Shown here: in pieces, positions 25,818-34,615 of the stretch | Layout of the letters: every line of letters starts with the position of its first letter | Position numbering within the stretch: the stretch's first letter is position 1 | Origin: CALESS01 sp041741455 | Lineage (GTDB): Bacteria; Chloroflexota; Anaerolineae; Anaerolineales; Anaerolineaceae | DNA: 64,000 nucleotides | Assembly: GCA_041741455.1 (NCBI GenBank) | Contig: JBGSJZ010000018.1 | Span: forward strand, 120,117-184,116 | Reading direction: 5' to 3' | Translations under genes and position numbers: made by a program | Notes under the pieces: model-generated | The model's input: only the letters and a program-made list of their open reading frames with translations | Database searches by the model: none | Told to the model about the DNA's origin: nothing

Positions 25818-25829
25818 AAGGACATTAAA

Positions 25830-26489
25830 ATGGTAGATACGATATATTTTACCTCTTCTGAAGTGGTTATTTTAAACGGTGAGCATTTTGCGCCTTCGGC
25901 CAGCGTGTTGAATAAATATGTAGTGTATGCCAGCGGCAAGGGCGTAAATGCTAACAAGCTGGCGGTAGCGGCCTGGTCAGCGGCGCTGCTGGCCAACGAG
26001 CAGTACGGCCTGATCCGCCTGACGCCTTCGGTCAACAGCACCCTGTTTGGCCTGGTCAAGACGCCGACCTTACTGGTGGAGCCGACCGGAGTGCAAGCCG
26101 GCTGGCCGACCGGGACACTGGAAGCGGATTTACTGGGGGTAGCCAGCCGCCTGCAAACCACCCGCCAGAATAACCTGCACATGATTGTTTATAGCTGGCT
26201 GGGCAGCGATTACGGCGCGCCTTACCAAATGGTGATTAAAGAGATTGAACAAGGCCTGGGTAAGCGCGGCCTGATGATAGAAGAGCAGGCCAAAGCCCTG
26301 GGAATCTTCAAGTACAAAAAGCTGGTACTGCCGGATTCTACCCTGCCACTGATTGCCCAGCAGCCGGTCGCCCCGGTGCAGCAAATGCTGCAACAATGCG
26401 AACAATTCCGTCCAGATGTTTGGAAGACCATGCAGAAGAACATCGACAAGGCGATTTCCCAGCGCACGGAGCAATCCGACAGCGATTAA
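25830..26489 (+). CDS. Protein of unknown function (219 aa)
   Basis: I do not recognise this protein. It is 219 aa, with no signal peptide or membrane segment. Features that can be seen are an Ala-rich helical stretch (NANKLAVAAWSAALLANEQ), a middle region GLIRLTPSVNSTLFGLVKTP, and a Gln-rich, charged C-terminus. It starts 12 nt after the UroD-like gene with AAGGA upstream, so the two are probably co-transcribed. A role tied to the UroD-like protein is possible but unsupported. Confidence 0.6.
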   Translation: MVDTIYFTSSEVVILNGEHFAPSASVLNKYVVYASGKGVNANKLAVAAWSAALLANEQYGLIRLTPSVNSTLFGLVKTPTLLVEPTGVQAGWPTGTLEADLLGVASRLQTTRQNNLHMIVYSWLGSDYGAPYQMVIKEIEQGLGKRGLMIEEQAKALGIFKYKKLVLPDSTLPLIAQQPVAPVQQMLQQCEQFRPDVWKTMQKNIDKAISQRTEQSDSD

Positions 26490-26518
26490 TTTTTTCGGGA
26501 CAACCTGAATAGATCGAA

Positions 26519-26565
26519 TACAGACTGATTGAGCCGATCTCTGGATCGAGTTCAATCAGTCTGTA
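26519..26565. terminator. Long intergenic hairpin between convergent genes
   Basis: Outer 14-bp perfect stem (26519-26532 with 26552-26565) and an inner CGATC/GATCG stem. It lies between convergent genes ending at 26489 and 26609 and has no clear T run. Probably a bidirectional terminator. Confidence 0.55.
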
Positions 26566-26608
26566 CTTGGAAAGGGAGGAAATTTAGATGCAGAAAGAAA
26601 GCGCTTGA

Positions 26609-27133
26609 CTACTTGGGTAAATACGCCTGAGCCAGCAACAGGCTGGAGAGGGTTTTGCCGTCGATGATTTCCCCGCGCTGGGCCATGACCATCACCTCAG
26701 CCAGCGGAAAGTGGATAATCTCAAGAAATTCGTCGTCATCCTGCGGCAGGGAATCCGGGATCAGGTCTGTGGCCAGGAAGACGTGCATTAGTTCAGAAGA
26801 GTAACCTGGCGCCATGAAAAATTCGCCAATCTTAAGCAACTTTCCGGCGGCCATGCCGATCTCTTCGCGGAGTTCGCGGGCAGCGCCTTCTGCCGGATCT
26901 TCACCTTGTTCCAACACACCGGCGGGTAACTCCAACAGCGTCTGACGTGCTCCAATGCGGTACTGGCGCACAAACCAGACCTGGCCTTCGTCATCCAGCG
27001 GCAGGATGGTGACCGCGCCGCGGTGGTTGACCAGATCGTAATCCCGCTGGCGGCCATCCGGCAGGCGGACGTGAACATTTTCAACCTGGAAAGCCCGGCC
27101 GCGGTAAATCAGGGAAGTGTTTAGGATTTGCAT
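26609..27133 (-). CDS. Nudix hydrolase (ADP-ribose pyrophosphatase type)
   Basis: 174 aa. A perfect Nudix box (G-x5-E-x7-REUXEEXGU) runs from GVLEQGE through AARELREEIGM near residues 72-94. The N-terminal domain (LIYRGRAFQVENVHVRLPDG) and the position of the box match NudF/ADP-ribose pyrophosphatases, which cleave ADP-ribose to AMP and ribose 5-phosphate. MAPGYSSELMHVFLA after the box is also typical. It is cytosolic and monocistronic as far as can be seen. Confidence 0.92.
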   Translation of the reverse strand: MQILNTSLIYRGRAFQVENVHVRLPDGRQRDYDLVNHRGAVTILPLDDEGQVWFVRQYRIGARQTLLELPAGVLEQGEDPAEGAARELREEIGMAAGKLLKIGEFFMAPGYSSELMHVFLATDLIPDSLPQDDDEFLEIIHFPLAEVMVMAQRGEIIDGKTLSSLLLAQAYLPK

Positions 27134-27258
27134 ATGACCTCGTCAGAGTAGAGCTTGGACAATTGGACAGTGGGGGGAAAAATCACAGAGGCGGGTAGTG
27201 AACCCGCCCCTGCGGTAGAGGATCAAATTAGACCTAACTCTTTGCAGCGGAGACCGGT

Positions 27259-27900
27259 CTAGGGGATCGTAAGTGTTAGACCGGCGCTCAGGGTGTAGGG
27301 CGCAGCCAGACCATTCGCCTGGGCGATCGCTTCCGGGGCGACATCGCCGTAATAACAGGCAACATGGTAGATGGTTTCACCGGAGCCCACGGTATAGGTG
27401 CCGGGGTGGGCGTTGCGGGCACGGCTGCCCAAACTTTCCGGCCAGACTGGGCCCTGCGGCAGGTTGATGGTGGTGCCATCCCGGATGGAATCAGGATTCA
27501 GGCTGGGATTGGCTGTGATGATGGCGTTCGGGTCAAGATTGTAGCGGCGCGCCAGGCAGTAAACCGTATCTCCCAATTGCATGGTGTAGGTAGCGGGGAT
27601 GCCGGGAGTGGCTGTGTAGACGATGACGGGGGTGGGCGGGATGGGCGTGGGGGAAGCAGCCACCACTTCGCCAGTGGTGGGTTGGAGCGTGGCTATGGCC
27701 GGGGTGAGCATGGCCTGGGCGGTCATGGTTCCGGCCGCGATATCTTTAATCACAGTCGGTTGGCCGGGCATCGGGAAAGGCAGCTCCAGGGTGGCAGTGG
27801 CAGTGGCTACCGGGGCTTTGGAAGCCGGCCGAGTGCAGGCGCTCAGGATGGTCAGTAGTAATACAGCAATCAGGAGGATGCGCAGGTAGGGCGATTTCAT
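27259..27900 (-). CDS. Lipoprotein with two LysM domains
   Basis: 213 aa from ATG at 27900, preceded by AAGGAG; the frame continues upstream without signals. The signal ends in a lipobox (LLTILSAC, Cys near residue 22), so the protein is likely lipid-anchored outside. A Thr/Pro-rich linker (~25-100) follows, then two LysM-like domains: TYTMQLGDTVYCLARRYNLD and TYTVGSGETIYHVACYYGDV. LysM domains bind peptidoglycan or chitin-like glycans. The first gene of a minus-strand envelope cluster reading left from 32127 has the same general character. Confidence 0.85.
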   Translation of the reverse strand: MKSPYLRILLIAVLLLTILSACTRPASKAPVATATATLELPFPMPGQPTVIKDIAAGTMTAQAMLTPAIATLQPTTGEVVAASPTPIPPTPVIVYTATPGIPATYTMQLGDTVYCLARRYNLDPNAIITANPSLNPDSIRDGTTINLPQGPVWPESLGSRARNAHPGTYTVGSGETIYHVACYYGDVAPEAIAQANGLAAPYTLSAGLTLTIP

Positions 27901-28052
27901 TTCGGGTTCTCCTTCAGAGGTCGTACGTGCGGAAATTCTTATCATTTTAATTGGAAATTTGTTCATTCGTATAGTAGCATAACCCGGAGTCTGCGTCAAG
28001 CGGGGGAGGTTAGGAAAATTGAATAGAGGAAGCAACCGTACTTTCTTTCGAT

Positions 28053-28083
28053 AAAAAATCCTCCAGCCCCTGTGGCTGGAGGA
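28053..28083 (-). terminator. Rho-independent terminator of the HtrA-like gene
   Basis: Reading on the minus strand, a 10-bp stem (28083-28074 with 28068-28059), a 5-nt loop, then a T run (28058-28053). It lies 22 bp after the stop at 28105. Confidence 0.88.
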
Positions 28084-28104
28084 TGGTGGAAGTGATCGGG
28101 AATT

Positions 28105-29823
28105 TTACGGCTGCCAGATTTCGACGGCGTCAAAGCCGACGATAACAGGGTAGATGTCAAAGGAGGAAACGCCAATGCCGACAAATCCTTCGGTGTATCT
28201 GCTGTCCCGTACAGTCTTTGTCAGTGCACCGTTGATATAAAGGCTGATCTGGTCCCCAATGCAGGTCATGGTAAATTCATTTTGCTTGCGACCCATATTG
28301 ATGTTGGTAGAACCGCCGTTGTAAAGCCGGGTGTATTCATCAATGTTGGCGTCGAAGCGGTAGATATCCCACAGGCCATCGCTGCCGATGTTGATTTCAT
28401 ACCAGCCCTTATCCGAATAATACCGGCAAAGCAGGCTGATCATGTTTTCGTTGTTACCCATGTTTTCAGCCAGGGCTGAAATACCGACATCCTGATAATA
28501 CCAGTCGTCGTAAGTCAGGTAAGCCCAGATGTCCTCGCCTTGTAAGTCAAATACTAATTGACTGTTATCGGCGTAAACATCCAGCAGGGATTCGTCGCCA
28601 TTGGTGCTGAACCAAGACCAGTTACTGGGAGCAGCATCAAACTCTTCCAGGTAGAAGGGCTCGGATTCAGTGGTGGTTGTGCCGCCTGTAGAGCCACTGT
28701 TGTCCTCGCCGGTATAACCGCCATAATACTCAGTGACAGCCAGGGTACGGCCATTCAACTGTCCGGAGAGAATTTCCTGTGTCTTCCAACGGAGTACTTC
28801 CACATTCAAGGTGGCTGTATTGGGATCCCGAGTGCGCAGCACACCGCAATATTCCGCCATGGTGCCTTCCTTGGAGAGCTGGATGCCTTCCAGTTCGGTG
28901 ATGATGTCTCCAGGGGTAATGCCGGCTTTGTCTGCCGGAGATCCGGATTCAACCGAATAGACCCATATGCCCGAAAGCGCACTGTCACCGGTGACAAAGG
29001 CAAAACCATTGACGCCGGTTGAATTCACATTTTTGCCAGTTTTTAAATCTTCGATAAGCGGCAGAGCCTCGGCCTTGGTGATGGCATAGTATTGGTTGTA
29101 ACCGGTATAAGAGGCGTAATTGATGCCGACCACCCGGCCATTCTCTTCCACCAGCGGGCCACCGGAATTGCCGGGGTTGATGATGGCGTCATGTTCCAAA
29201 ACATTATTAACCGCTGCCCAATCGGTGGCGATATCGGCGGATTTCTTGGAGACTGCGCCTTCATGGCGGGAAAATTCCGGGTCACCCAGCGGATAACCCA
29301 GCGAGTAAACCTTGAGACCAAGAGCGGGGGTGCCTTCGTACCATTTGAAATATGGGTAGCCATCACCTTCAATGTCGATCAGGGCTAGGTCGGAGCACTC
29401 TGAAACACCCAGAATTCGGGCAGTACGCGCTTTTGGATCACCACTGAAGTAGACTTTGATCATGGCTGCGCCGGTCACCACGTGGTTATTGGTTACCGCA
29501 ATACCGCTCGGATCAATAATGAATCCAGAACCGCTCCAGGCCCCTTCGGCCTGCCCGAATTCCGGATCTTCATAAGCGCCTTCTGCAACAATCCGGATCA
29601 CGGCTTTTTCGGCGTCATCCAGGTTGGTAATGGAGCCATCATCCAGCGGTTCCAGCGTGGCGGTAGGTTCAACCGGGGCGGCAGTTGGTTTTTCTGGGGT
29701 GTTTTGCTCCGCAGGTGCCTGGGTGGGTGCCTGGGTGGGTGCCTGGGTGGCGCTTCCGGGCATGGCACACGCCACGGAAACCAGAACCAGGATGATCAGG
29801 GGAATCAATAATTTATGTTTCAC
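28105..29823 (-). CDS. HtrA-like trypsin/PDZ lipoprotein with C-terminal concanavalin-like domain
   Basis: 572 aa from a GTG at 29823 with GAGG upstream; the signal ends in VLVSVAC (Cys ~18), a slightly unusual lipobox. A Thr/Pro/Ala-rich linker leads into a trypsin-like domain with His ~112 (VTNNHVV), Asp ~144 (SDLALID) and Ser ~218 (NPGNSGGPL), so the triad is complete. A PDZ domain (~270-360; SPADKAGITPGDIITELEG) follows, then a Thr-rich linker and a ~170-residue C-terminal beta-rich domain (YLEEFDAAPSNWSW ... GFVGIGVSS) resembling laminin-G/concanavalin-like carbohydrate-binding folds. The last domain is absent from standard DegP. It likely acts in envelope protein quality control at the outer surface. 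Confidence 0.87.
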   Translation of the reverse strand: MKHKLLIPLIILVLVSVACAMPGSATQAPTQAPTQAPAEQNTPEKPTAAPVEPTATLEPLDDGSITNLDDAEKAVIRIVAEGAYEDPEFGQAEGAWSGSGFIIDPSGIAVTNNHVVTGAAMIKVYFSGDPKARTARILGVSECSDLALIDIEGDGYPYFKWYEGTPALGLKVYSLGYPLGDPEFSRHEGAVSKKSADIATDWAAVNNVLEHDAIINPGNSGGPLVEENGRVVGINYASYTGYNQYYAITKAEALPLIEDLKTGKNVNSTGVNGFAFVTGDSALSGIWVYSVESGSPADKAGITPGDIITELEGIQLSKEGTMAEYCGVLRTRDPNTATLNVEVLRWKTQEILSGQLNGRTLAVTEYYGGYTGEDNSGSTGGTTTTESEPFYLEEFDAAPSNWSWFSTNGDESLLDVYADNSQLVFDLQGEDIWAYLTYDDWYYQDVGISALAENMGNNENMISLLCRYYSDKGWYEINIGSDGLWDIYRFDANIDEYTRLYNGGSTNINMGRKQNEFTMTCIGDQISLYINGALTKTVRDSRYTEGFVGIGVSSFDIYPVIVGFDAVEIWQP

Positions 29824-29907
29824 GGTGACCTCTCTGAAGTTAAGTTGATACGAATGCCGCTCCAATTGATTGGAAGGAGCGGGAAAACTAGGAACTGTAC
29901 TGCTTAG

Positions 29908-29944
29908 TTTGTATATGATATCAGGACTTGTGTCAATATACAAA
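29908..29944 (-). promoter_or_regulatory. Promoter of the HtrA-like gene with flanking dyad
   Basis: On the minus strand TTGACA (29936-29931) is followed 15 bp later by TATACA (29915-29910), or 17 bp later by TACAAA. An 8-bp inverted repeat, TTTGTATA (29908-29915) and TATACAAA (29937-29944), brackets the region and could be an operator, though it partly coincides with the -10 box. Confidence 0.5.
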
Positions 29945-29957
29945 TTACTAACAAATT

Positions 29958-29995
29958 ATTAAAGACGGCGGCTGCGGGGGGAATCCGCAGCCGCC
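29958..29995 (-). terminator. Terminator of the NBR1-Ig lipoprotein gene
   Basis: Perfect 11-bp GC-rich stem (29967-29977 with 29985-29995) followed on the minus strand by a T-rich stretch. It lies 25 bp after the stop at 30021. Confidence 0.8.
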
Positions 29996-30020
29996 TGGAG
30001 AGGTTGGTGAATGAAATGAA

Positions 30021-31220
30021 TTAATGGGTGATGCGTGGGGCGAACCACATGGCGATGTCGCCCTGGGAGTTGCTGTTGTTGGTCAGGGTCAGGACGAATT
30101 GCAGGGTCTGATCCACCAGGCCGGTCAAATCAATGTCGATTTTTGAGGTGCCGCCTTCATACTTCTCTACCCATGTGCCCAAAGCCTGGATGCTGCCATC
30201 CGCCTTGCGGTAGCCAAACTGGAAGGTGACATCACACTGGGTGGCCTTATCGGCGCAGGCAGCTTCAGCTTTGAAATGGTCCCCGGCTTTGACCTTATAG
30301 GCCGGGTAAAGGGCAGTCAAAATACCGCTGGTGCCTTCGCTGGGGGAGACGATTAAAGAAGCCTCATCATCTGCGTTGCCCATTTCCATCACCGGGTTAA
30401 AGACGCGCTGGATGGATCCATTTTTAGTGTCTGACGTCATGCTGGGGCAGGGGATCACACCGCTGGCATTGCGCCACTCGGCGCTACAAAAATTTCGAGT
30501 GAAATCAAACGTAATGTTGGGATCCTTGATGGTGGTGCGGCTGACTACTTCGATTTTCACATAGAAGGGCTTATCGGTGTTGTTGCCCAGCCCAAAGGCT
30601 GTTCCGGAGGCGGTGCGCAGCATCCAGTTGCCGGTGTAGTTACCGGCATCGGCGGGGGCTGTCAGGCGTACTGAAACATCAACCGTCTGACCAGGCTTGA
30701 CGGTGGTGTTGATGGGGCTGGCGGCGGCGCCGTTCATGGCGTTACCGTTGACGAAAATCAAGGCATAATCCGAGGTCCAATCGCAACTGCCGGCGTTCTT
30801 CAGGCGCCAGATCTTGGTGAAGGTTTCCCCGGCCAGGAAGCCGGTGCCATCCGTGATGGTGACATCACTGATAAAGCTGATCAGGTTGCAAGGCGTGACG
30901 GCTGTGGAGGTGGGTAGAACGGCGGTTGGCAGAATGGGCGTGGGGGGTACAGGCGTTTCACTGGGTGCGGGGAGCGGGGTGGCAGTGGGGGCCAGGACCG
31001 TGATGGATGGGGCAACTGGGGTGGGTTGCATCACTTGGGTCAACTGGGCAACCAGGGTTTCAAAGGCGGCCTGTGTCTGGCGGGCAACGATGGTCTGGGC
31101 AGCCAGGGTATTGATGCCGTTGATGTCTGTGGGAACTTCCGTCCCACCAAACAAGTTACAGGCGGCCAGCAGGGCAACGGCAGCCAAAATGACAAGGGTT
31201 AGCATGGCAATGCGTTTCAT
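30021..31220 (-). CDS. Lipoprotein with NBR1-type Ig-like domain
   Basis: 399 aa from ATG at 31220, preceded by AGAGGAG. Lipobox LLAAC (Cys ~21). Residues ~22-110 are a Thr/Pro/Val-rich spacer. Residues ~115-235 look like the NBR1-Ig domain common in Chloroflexi lipoproteins: FLAGETFTKIWRLKNAGSCDW, then GQTVDVSVRLTAPADAGNYTGNWML. The C-terminal ~160 residues (MGNADDEASLIVSPSEGTSG; FQFGYRKADGSIQALG) form a further beta-rich domain I cannot name. Surface-anchored; binding partner unknown. Confidence 0.82.
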   Translation of the reverse strand: MKRIAMLTLVILAAVALLAACNLFGGTEVPTDINGINTLAAQTIVARQTQAAFETLVAQLTQVMQPTPVAPSITVLAPTATPLPAPSETPVPPTPILPTAVLPTSTAVTPCNLISFISDVTITDGTGFLAGETFTKIWRLKNAGSCDWTSDYALIFVNGNAMNGAAASPINTTVKPGQTVDVSVRLTAPADAGNYTGNWMLRTASGTAFGLGNNTDKPFYVKIEVVSRTTIKDPNITFDFTRNFCSAEWRNASGVIPCPSMTSDTKNGSIQRVFNPVMEMGNADDEASLIVSPSEGTSGILTALYPAYKVKAGDHFKAEAACADKATQCDVTFQFGYRKADGSIQALGTWVEKYEGGTSKIDIDLTGLVDQTLQFVLTLTNNSNSQGDIAMWFAPRITH

Positions 31221-31296
31221 GAGTTTCTCCTCTGGGTACAAAAGCGGCTTTTCTCTCCCAATAAGACGATTTGCTGTGGGGTTTGGTTCCCCCGTT

Positions 31297-31324
31297 TCTA
31301 TACTTATTATATATGATACGTCAA
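31297..31324 (-). promoter_or_regulatory. Candidate promoter of the NBR1-Ig lipoprotein gene
   Basis: On the minus strand TTGACG (31324-31319) and TATAGA (31302-31297) are spaced by 16 bp, about 75 bp before the ATG at 31220. The region is AT-rich, so other -10 registers (TATAAT nearby) are possible. Confidence 0.45.
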
Positions 31325-31332
31325 GCTCTTTT

Positions 31333-32127
31333 TTATTTCACGTTTCGCACCAGGAAGTTGGACTGGCCGCAGCTTTTGGTGGCATCCTTCAAAATCCCGT
31401 CACTGCAAGAGCGTGGCTGGCCGTCCGCGGTGAAGCAAACCCGCAACTCGCGTAGAAAACGCCCAGAATCTGAGCATAAGACAGCCAGGCCATCCGCACT
31501 GAGTGCTGGATTAACAGCCAGAAAATCCTGCTGCAGCTGCTGCACGGTAACCCGGAAGGATTCGATCGGGGAACGATAAGCCTCGGGGATCACGATATCC
31601 TCACGTAATTGTTTGGATGCCGCCAGATAATCCGCCGGGGATAGGCCAGAGCAGGTGCCGTGCTTATCCCATTCATGGGTGTAGAGGGCGTCGTTTGGAT
31701 AGAGAGCAGGGAAATCCTGCTTCAGCGAGGATGGGAAAGACTGCTCGCTGCAGTAACTAGGGTAGCCGCGTTCATACTGTGGCCATAAGCCATGCAAGAC
31801 AAAACCCAGCTTGCGCCCCAGGCTGCACTGCTGGGTGTCGTCGCTGCCATCGGTGGCGCAATACTCCGGTGACCAGGAGAGGGAGAGTACGTAGTAGTCA
31901 AAATCCGGGGCTGAGCTAACCGGGAAAGATGGATTGTTGTTCTCTGGCTCAGGTGGCTGACTGGCAGACAGATCAACTGCAAGAGCGGCGATGGTTTCTG
32001 TGGGTGGGGGTGTGAGGATCATGCCGGTTGTCTGGTTATCCCGGTTGAGATACAAGATGACGACCAGACCGAACAGCACAACGATAGTCCCCAGGATTTT
32101 CTTTGCTGAACGACGGATTTTTGACAA
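31333..32127 (-). CDS. Ribonuclease T2 family protein, membrane-anchored or secreted
   Basis: 264 aa. Residues ~1-32 hold a basic start and one hydrophobic segment (ILGTIVVLFGLVVILYL), acting as an anchor or signal. The two catalytic blocks of RNase T2 are intact: FVLHGLWPQ near residue 101 and HEWDKHGTC near 142, each with its catalytic His. Several Cys in the C-terminal half fit the family's disulfides. RNase T2 enzymes cut RNA without strong base preference through a 2',3'-cyclic phosphate, so an extracytoplasmic scavenging role is likely. It is uncommon to see this family in a Chloroflexi-type envelope cluster. Confidence 0.88.
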   Translation of the reverse strand: MSKIRRSAKKILGTIVVLFGLVVILYLNRDNQTTGMILTPPPTETIAALAVDLSASQPPEPENNNPSFPVSSAPDFDYYVLSLSWSPEYCATDGSDDTQQCSLGRKLGFVLHGLWPQYERGYPSYCSEQSFPSSLKQDFPALYPNDALYTHEWDKHGTCSGLSPADYLAASKQLREDIVIPEAYRSPIESFRVTVQQLQQDFLAVNPALSADGLAVLCSDSGRFLRELRVCFTADGQPRSCSDGILKDATKSCGQSNFLVRNVK

Positions 32128-32173
32128 TGAAAGGCTCCTCCTTTTAATTATTCATAAAACGAACATAACGCAA

Positions 32174-32291
32174 TGAGCAGCTCAGGCTGTTTCTGACCAC
32201 GCACATGAAGTCCGCCTACGACGAACAAAATCTGTGCTTGCAAGCTCAGTAATCGCACCTCGCAGAGAGTATCTATCAAAATAGCTGCTCA
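32174..32291. repeat. Small inverted-repeat element in intergenic region
   Basis: The gap 32128-32551 holds a ~118-bp segment with matching 9-bp ends, TGAGCAGCT (32174-32182) and AGCTGCTCA (32283-32291). It encodes no convincing gene on either strand. It could be a miniature transposable element or a structured intergenic repeat. The rest of the gap shows no clear feature apart from a possible promoter region for 32552. Confidence 0.35.
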
Positions 32292-32551
32292 CACACCCGG
32301 AGCGGTGGGTCACCCAAGACGTTTTTTTGATTTCCCTTACCGGCCATTTTTTAGTCACAAACATAAAATGAAGGTGTAGCGGCCGGAATGTCTTAAATTT
32401 ATTTTTAGGGATAAATTCCCAGCCGGTTCATCCCACCAATAGATGATCTTGTATTATAGTTTACTCTCCATCTCGTTGCATCCCTTCCAGCGGCGTGTTA
32501 GAATTAGGGTAGGCGAGAATACCCGCCCGATCCCGAATGAGGCAGGTGAGA

Positions 32552-33154
32552 ATGTCCCGAATGGTAGAGGTAGTGATCGATAGCGTGCGGGTCAGCTTGA
32601 CTAACCAGCAGCGGATTGTAGTGCTGCGTGAGGTCAACGCAGAGCGGTATCTGCCAATCTGGATTGGCCCTTACGAGGCTGAGGCCATCACCATTGCGCT
32701 GCAAGAGATCGAAGTTGCCCGGCCGCAAACCCACGACCTGCTGAAAAACATCATCCACAAACTGGGCGGCCGCCTGGTGCGGGTGCAGGTGGTGGAGTTG
32801 AAGGAAGATGTCTTCTATGGTGAGCTGGTGGTGGAGTTGGATGACGAGCAGGTGCGCATTGACTGCCGGCCATCAGATGCCCTGGCGCTGGCCGTGCGCT
32901 GGCATGTGCCGATCTTGATCGCCCGTGAGGTGTTGGATACTGCCGGCTTGACGCCAGAGGTGGATATCGACGAGAAGAAAGTCGAAATGGAAGATGAATC
33001 CACCTCCGAACTTGAAGAGGAAGAACCAGCCGGTGAGGCCCGCCTCTCTGTGTTTGAAGATTTTTTGGACCAGTTGAACCTGGATCTGCCACCGGCGCCG
33101 GATGAAGGGGAAGAAGATGATGACCCCGGCAAGTCCGATGATGACGACCGGTAG
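32552..33154 (+). CDS. Bifunctional nuclease family (DUF151) protein
   Basis: 200 aa from ATG 32552, which follows AGGTGAG; in-frame ATGs at 32537 and 32561 are alternatives. Residues ~1-140 match the BFN/DUF151 domain: VEVVIDSVRVSLTNQQRIVVLRE, YLPIWIGPYEAEAI, RPQTHDLL, DCRPSDALALAVR. Homologues have been reported as nucleases, but their role in bacteria is poorly defined. The C-terminal ~60 residues are highly acidic (EEEEPAGE ... DEGEEDDDPGKSDDDDR), which is unusual. It precedes dnaB by 63 bp. Confidence 0.87.
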   Translation: MSRMVEVVIDSVRVSLTNQQRIVVLREVNAERYLPIWIGPYEAEAITIALQEIEVARPQTHDLLKNIIHKLGGRLVRVQVVELKEDVFYGELVVELDDEQVRIDCRPSDALALAVRWHVPILIAREVLDTAGLTPEVDIDEKKVEMEDESTSELEEEEPAGEARLSVFEDFLDQLNLDLPPAPDEGEEDDDPGKSDDDDR

Positions 33155-33217
33155 CGTCGTGGCTGTTTCACCGGGGTTGCCATACCCCGGTTTTTTCTCC
33201 CCAATGGAACCGTGACG

Positions 33218-34612
33218 ATGGAAGATTTGCCGCCCTTCGATGATGTACAACCCGATGAGCCGCAGGGAATGCCGCACAGCCGTCAGGCCGAAGAGGCCGT
33301 GATTGGTGCGGTGCTGATCAACCCTGAAACATATTATGATGTGGCCCAGTTCTTACGGGCGGATGATTTTTACATCATCCGCAACCGTTGGATCTGGGAG
33401 GTTTTCACCGAGCTGCACGAGCGCCACGCCAAGTTGGATTACCTGACGGTGTGCGATATGTTGGAGAACCGCGGTCAACTCGCGGAAATTGGCGGGGCGG
33501 CCTACATCACCGCCATGATCAACCAGACCCCGACCTCAATGCATGCCCAGGAGTACGGCCATATCATCGAGGAGGCTTCGATCCGGCGGCGCATGCTGGC
33601 TTCTGCCAACGACATGGCCCGGCTGGCGATGGACACCGCCCGCACGGTAGATACGGTGCTAAACGAGGCGGAAAAGTCAATCTTCAGCATCAGCGACCGG
33701 CGCGCCACCAAGGAAGTGCAGCCGATCCGCACCGTGCTGAGCGCTGTCTACGACCGGGTGGACCGATTGGCGCAGGCAGATGATGAAATTGCTGGCGTGC
33801 CAACCGGCTTGAGTGACCTGGACAAGCTACTGGGCGGGTTGCAGAAATCGGATTTAATCATTGTGGCCGGGCGCCCGGGTGCGGGCAAGACCGGCTTTTT
33901 ACTTTCGGCAGCCAAGAACGCGGCCCAGAAGCACAAAAAACATGTCGCCATCTTCTCGCTGGAAATGTCCAATGAGCAGCTGGTGCAGCGTCTGATCGCC
34001 CAGGAGACCGGGATTGACACCCAGCGCCTGCGCACCGGTAAACTCAACCCGGATGAGTGGCCGTTGTTCACCCACGCTATTGAGGTGCTCTCGGATACCA
34101 CTATCTTCCTGGACGATACCCCGGCCATCACACCGATTCAACTGCGTACCAAGTGCCGGCGCCTGATGATGGAGTTCAACCTGGACCTGGTGATTGTAGA
34201 CTACCTGCAACTGATGGCGAGCGATGCCCGTAACGATAACCGAGTTCAGGAAGTGGCCTACATCTCCCGCACCTTGAAGGGTCTGGCGCGCGAGTTGAAT
34301 GTCCCGGTGCTGACGGCTGCCCAGCTTTCGCGCGCCGTCGAGCACCGCGAGGGCAAAAAACCCCAGCTTTCCGACCTGCGCGAATCCGGCTCCATCGAAC
34401 AGGATGCGGATATCGTTCTGTTCATCCACAAGCCGGACGCCGATGAATTGAACCGGGAGACCTTGATGCCAGCCGAACTGATCGTAGCCAAGCACCGCAA
34501 CGGTCCCACTCACGGTGGTATCGGGGTGCTCTTCCACAACAACCTGGCGCGCTTTGAAAACGCGGTGCGAGTTTCGATGCCAGAACCACCGCCCCGCCCT
34601 GGCAGGAATTAG
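33218..34612 (+). CDS. dnaB: Replicative DNA helicase DnaB
   Basis: 464 aa from ATG 33218 (a GTG at 33212 is also possible; neither has a strong Shine-Dalgarno). The N-terminal domain starts PHSRQAEEAVIGAVLINPE. The RecA-like C-terminal domain has Walker A GRPGAGKTGF near residue 218, Walker B DLVIVDYLQLM near 327 and the arginine-finger region SDLRESGSIEQDADIVLFIH near 388. It is the hexameric helicase that unwinds DNA at the replication fork. The next two genes (DnaD-like and tandem DnaC-like) are 3 bp and overlapping, giving a helicase plus loader operon. Confidence 0.95.
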   Translation: MEDLPPFDDVQPDEPQGMPHSRQAEEAVIGAVLINPETYYDVAQFLRADDFYIIRNRWIWEVFTELHERHAKLDYLTVCDMLENRGQLAEIGGAAYITAMINQTPTSMHAQEYGHIIEEASIRRRMLASANDMARLAMDTARTVDTVLNEAEKSIFSISDRRATKEVQPIRTVLSAVYDRVDRLAQADDEIAGVPTGLSDLDKLLGGLQKSDLIIVAGRPGAGKTGFLLSAAKNAAQKHKKHVAIFSLEMSNEQLVQRLIAQETGIDTQRLRTGKLNPDEWPLFTHAIEVLSDTTIFLDDTPAITPIQLRTKCRRLMMEFNLDLVIVDYLQLMASDARNDNRVQEVAYISRTLKGLARELNVPVLTAAQLSRAVEHREGKKPQLSDLRESGSIEQDADIVLFIHKPDADELNRETLMPAELIVAKHRNGPTHGGIGVLFHNNLARFENAVRVSMPEPPPRPGRN

Positions 34613-34615
34613 GCG

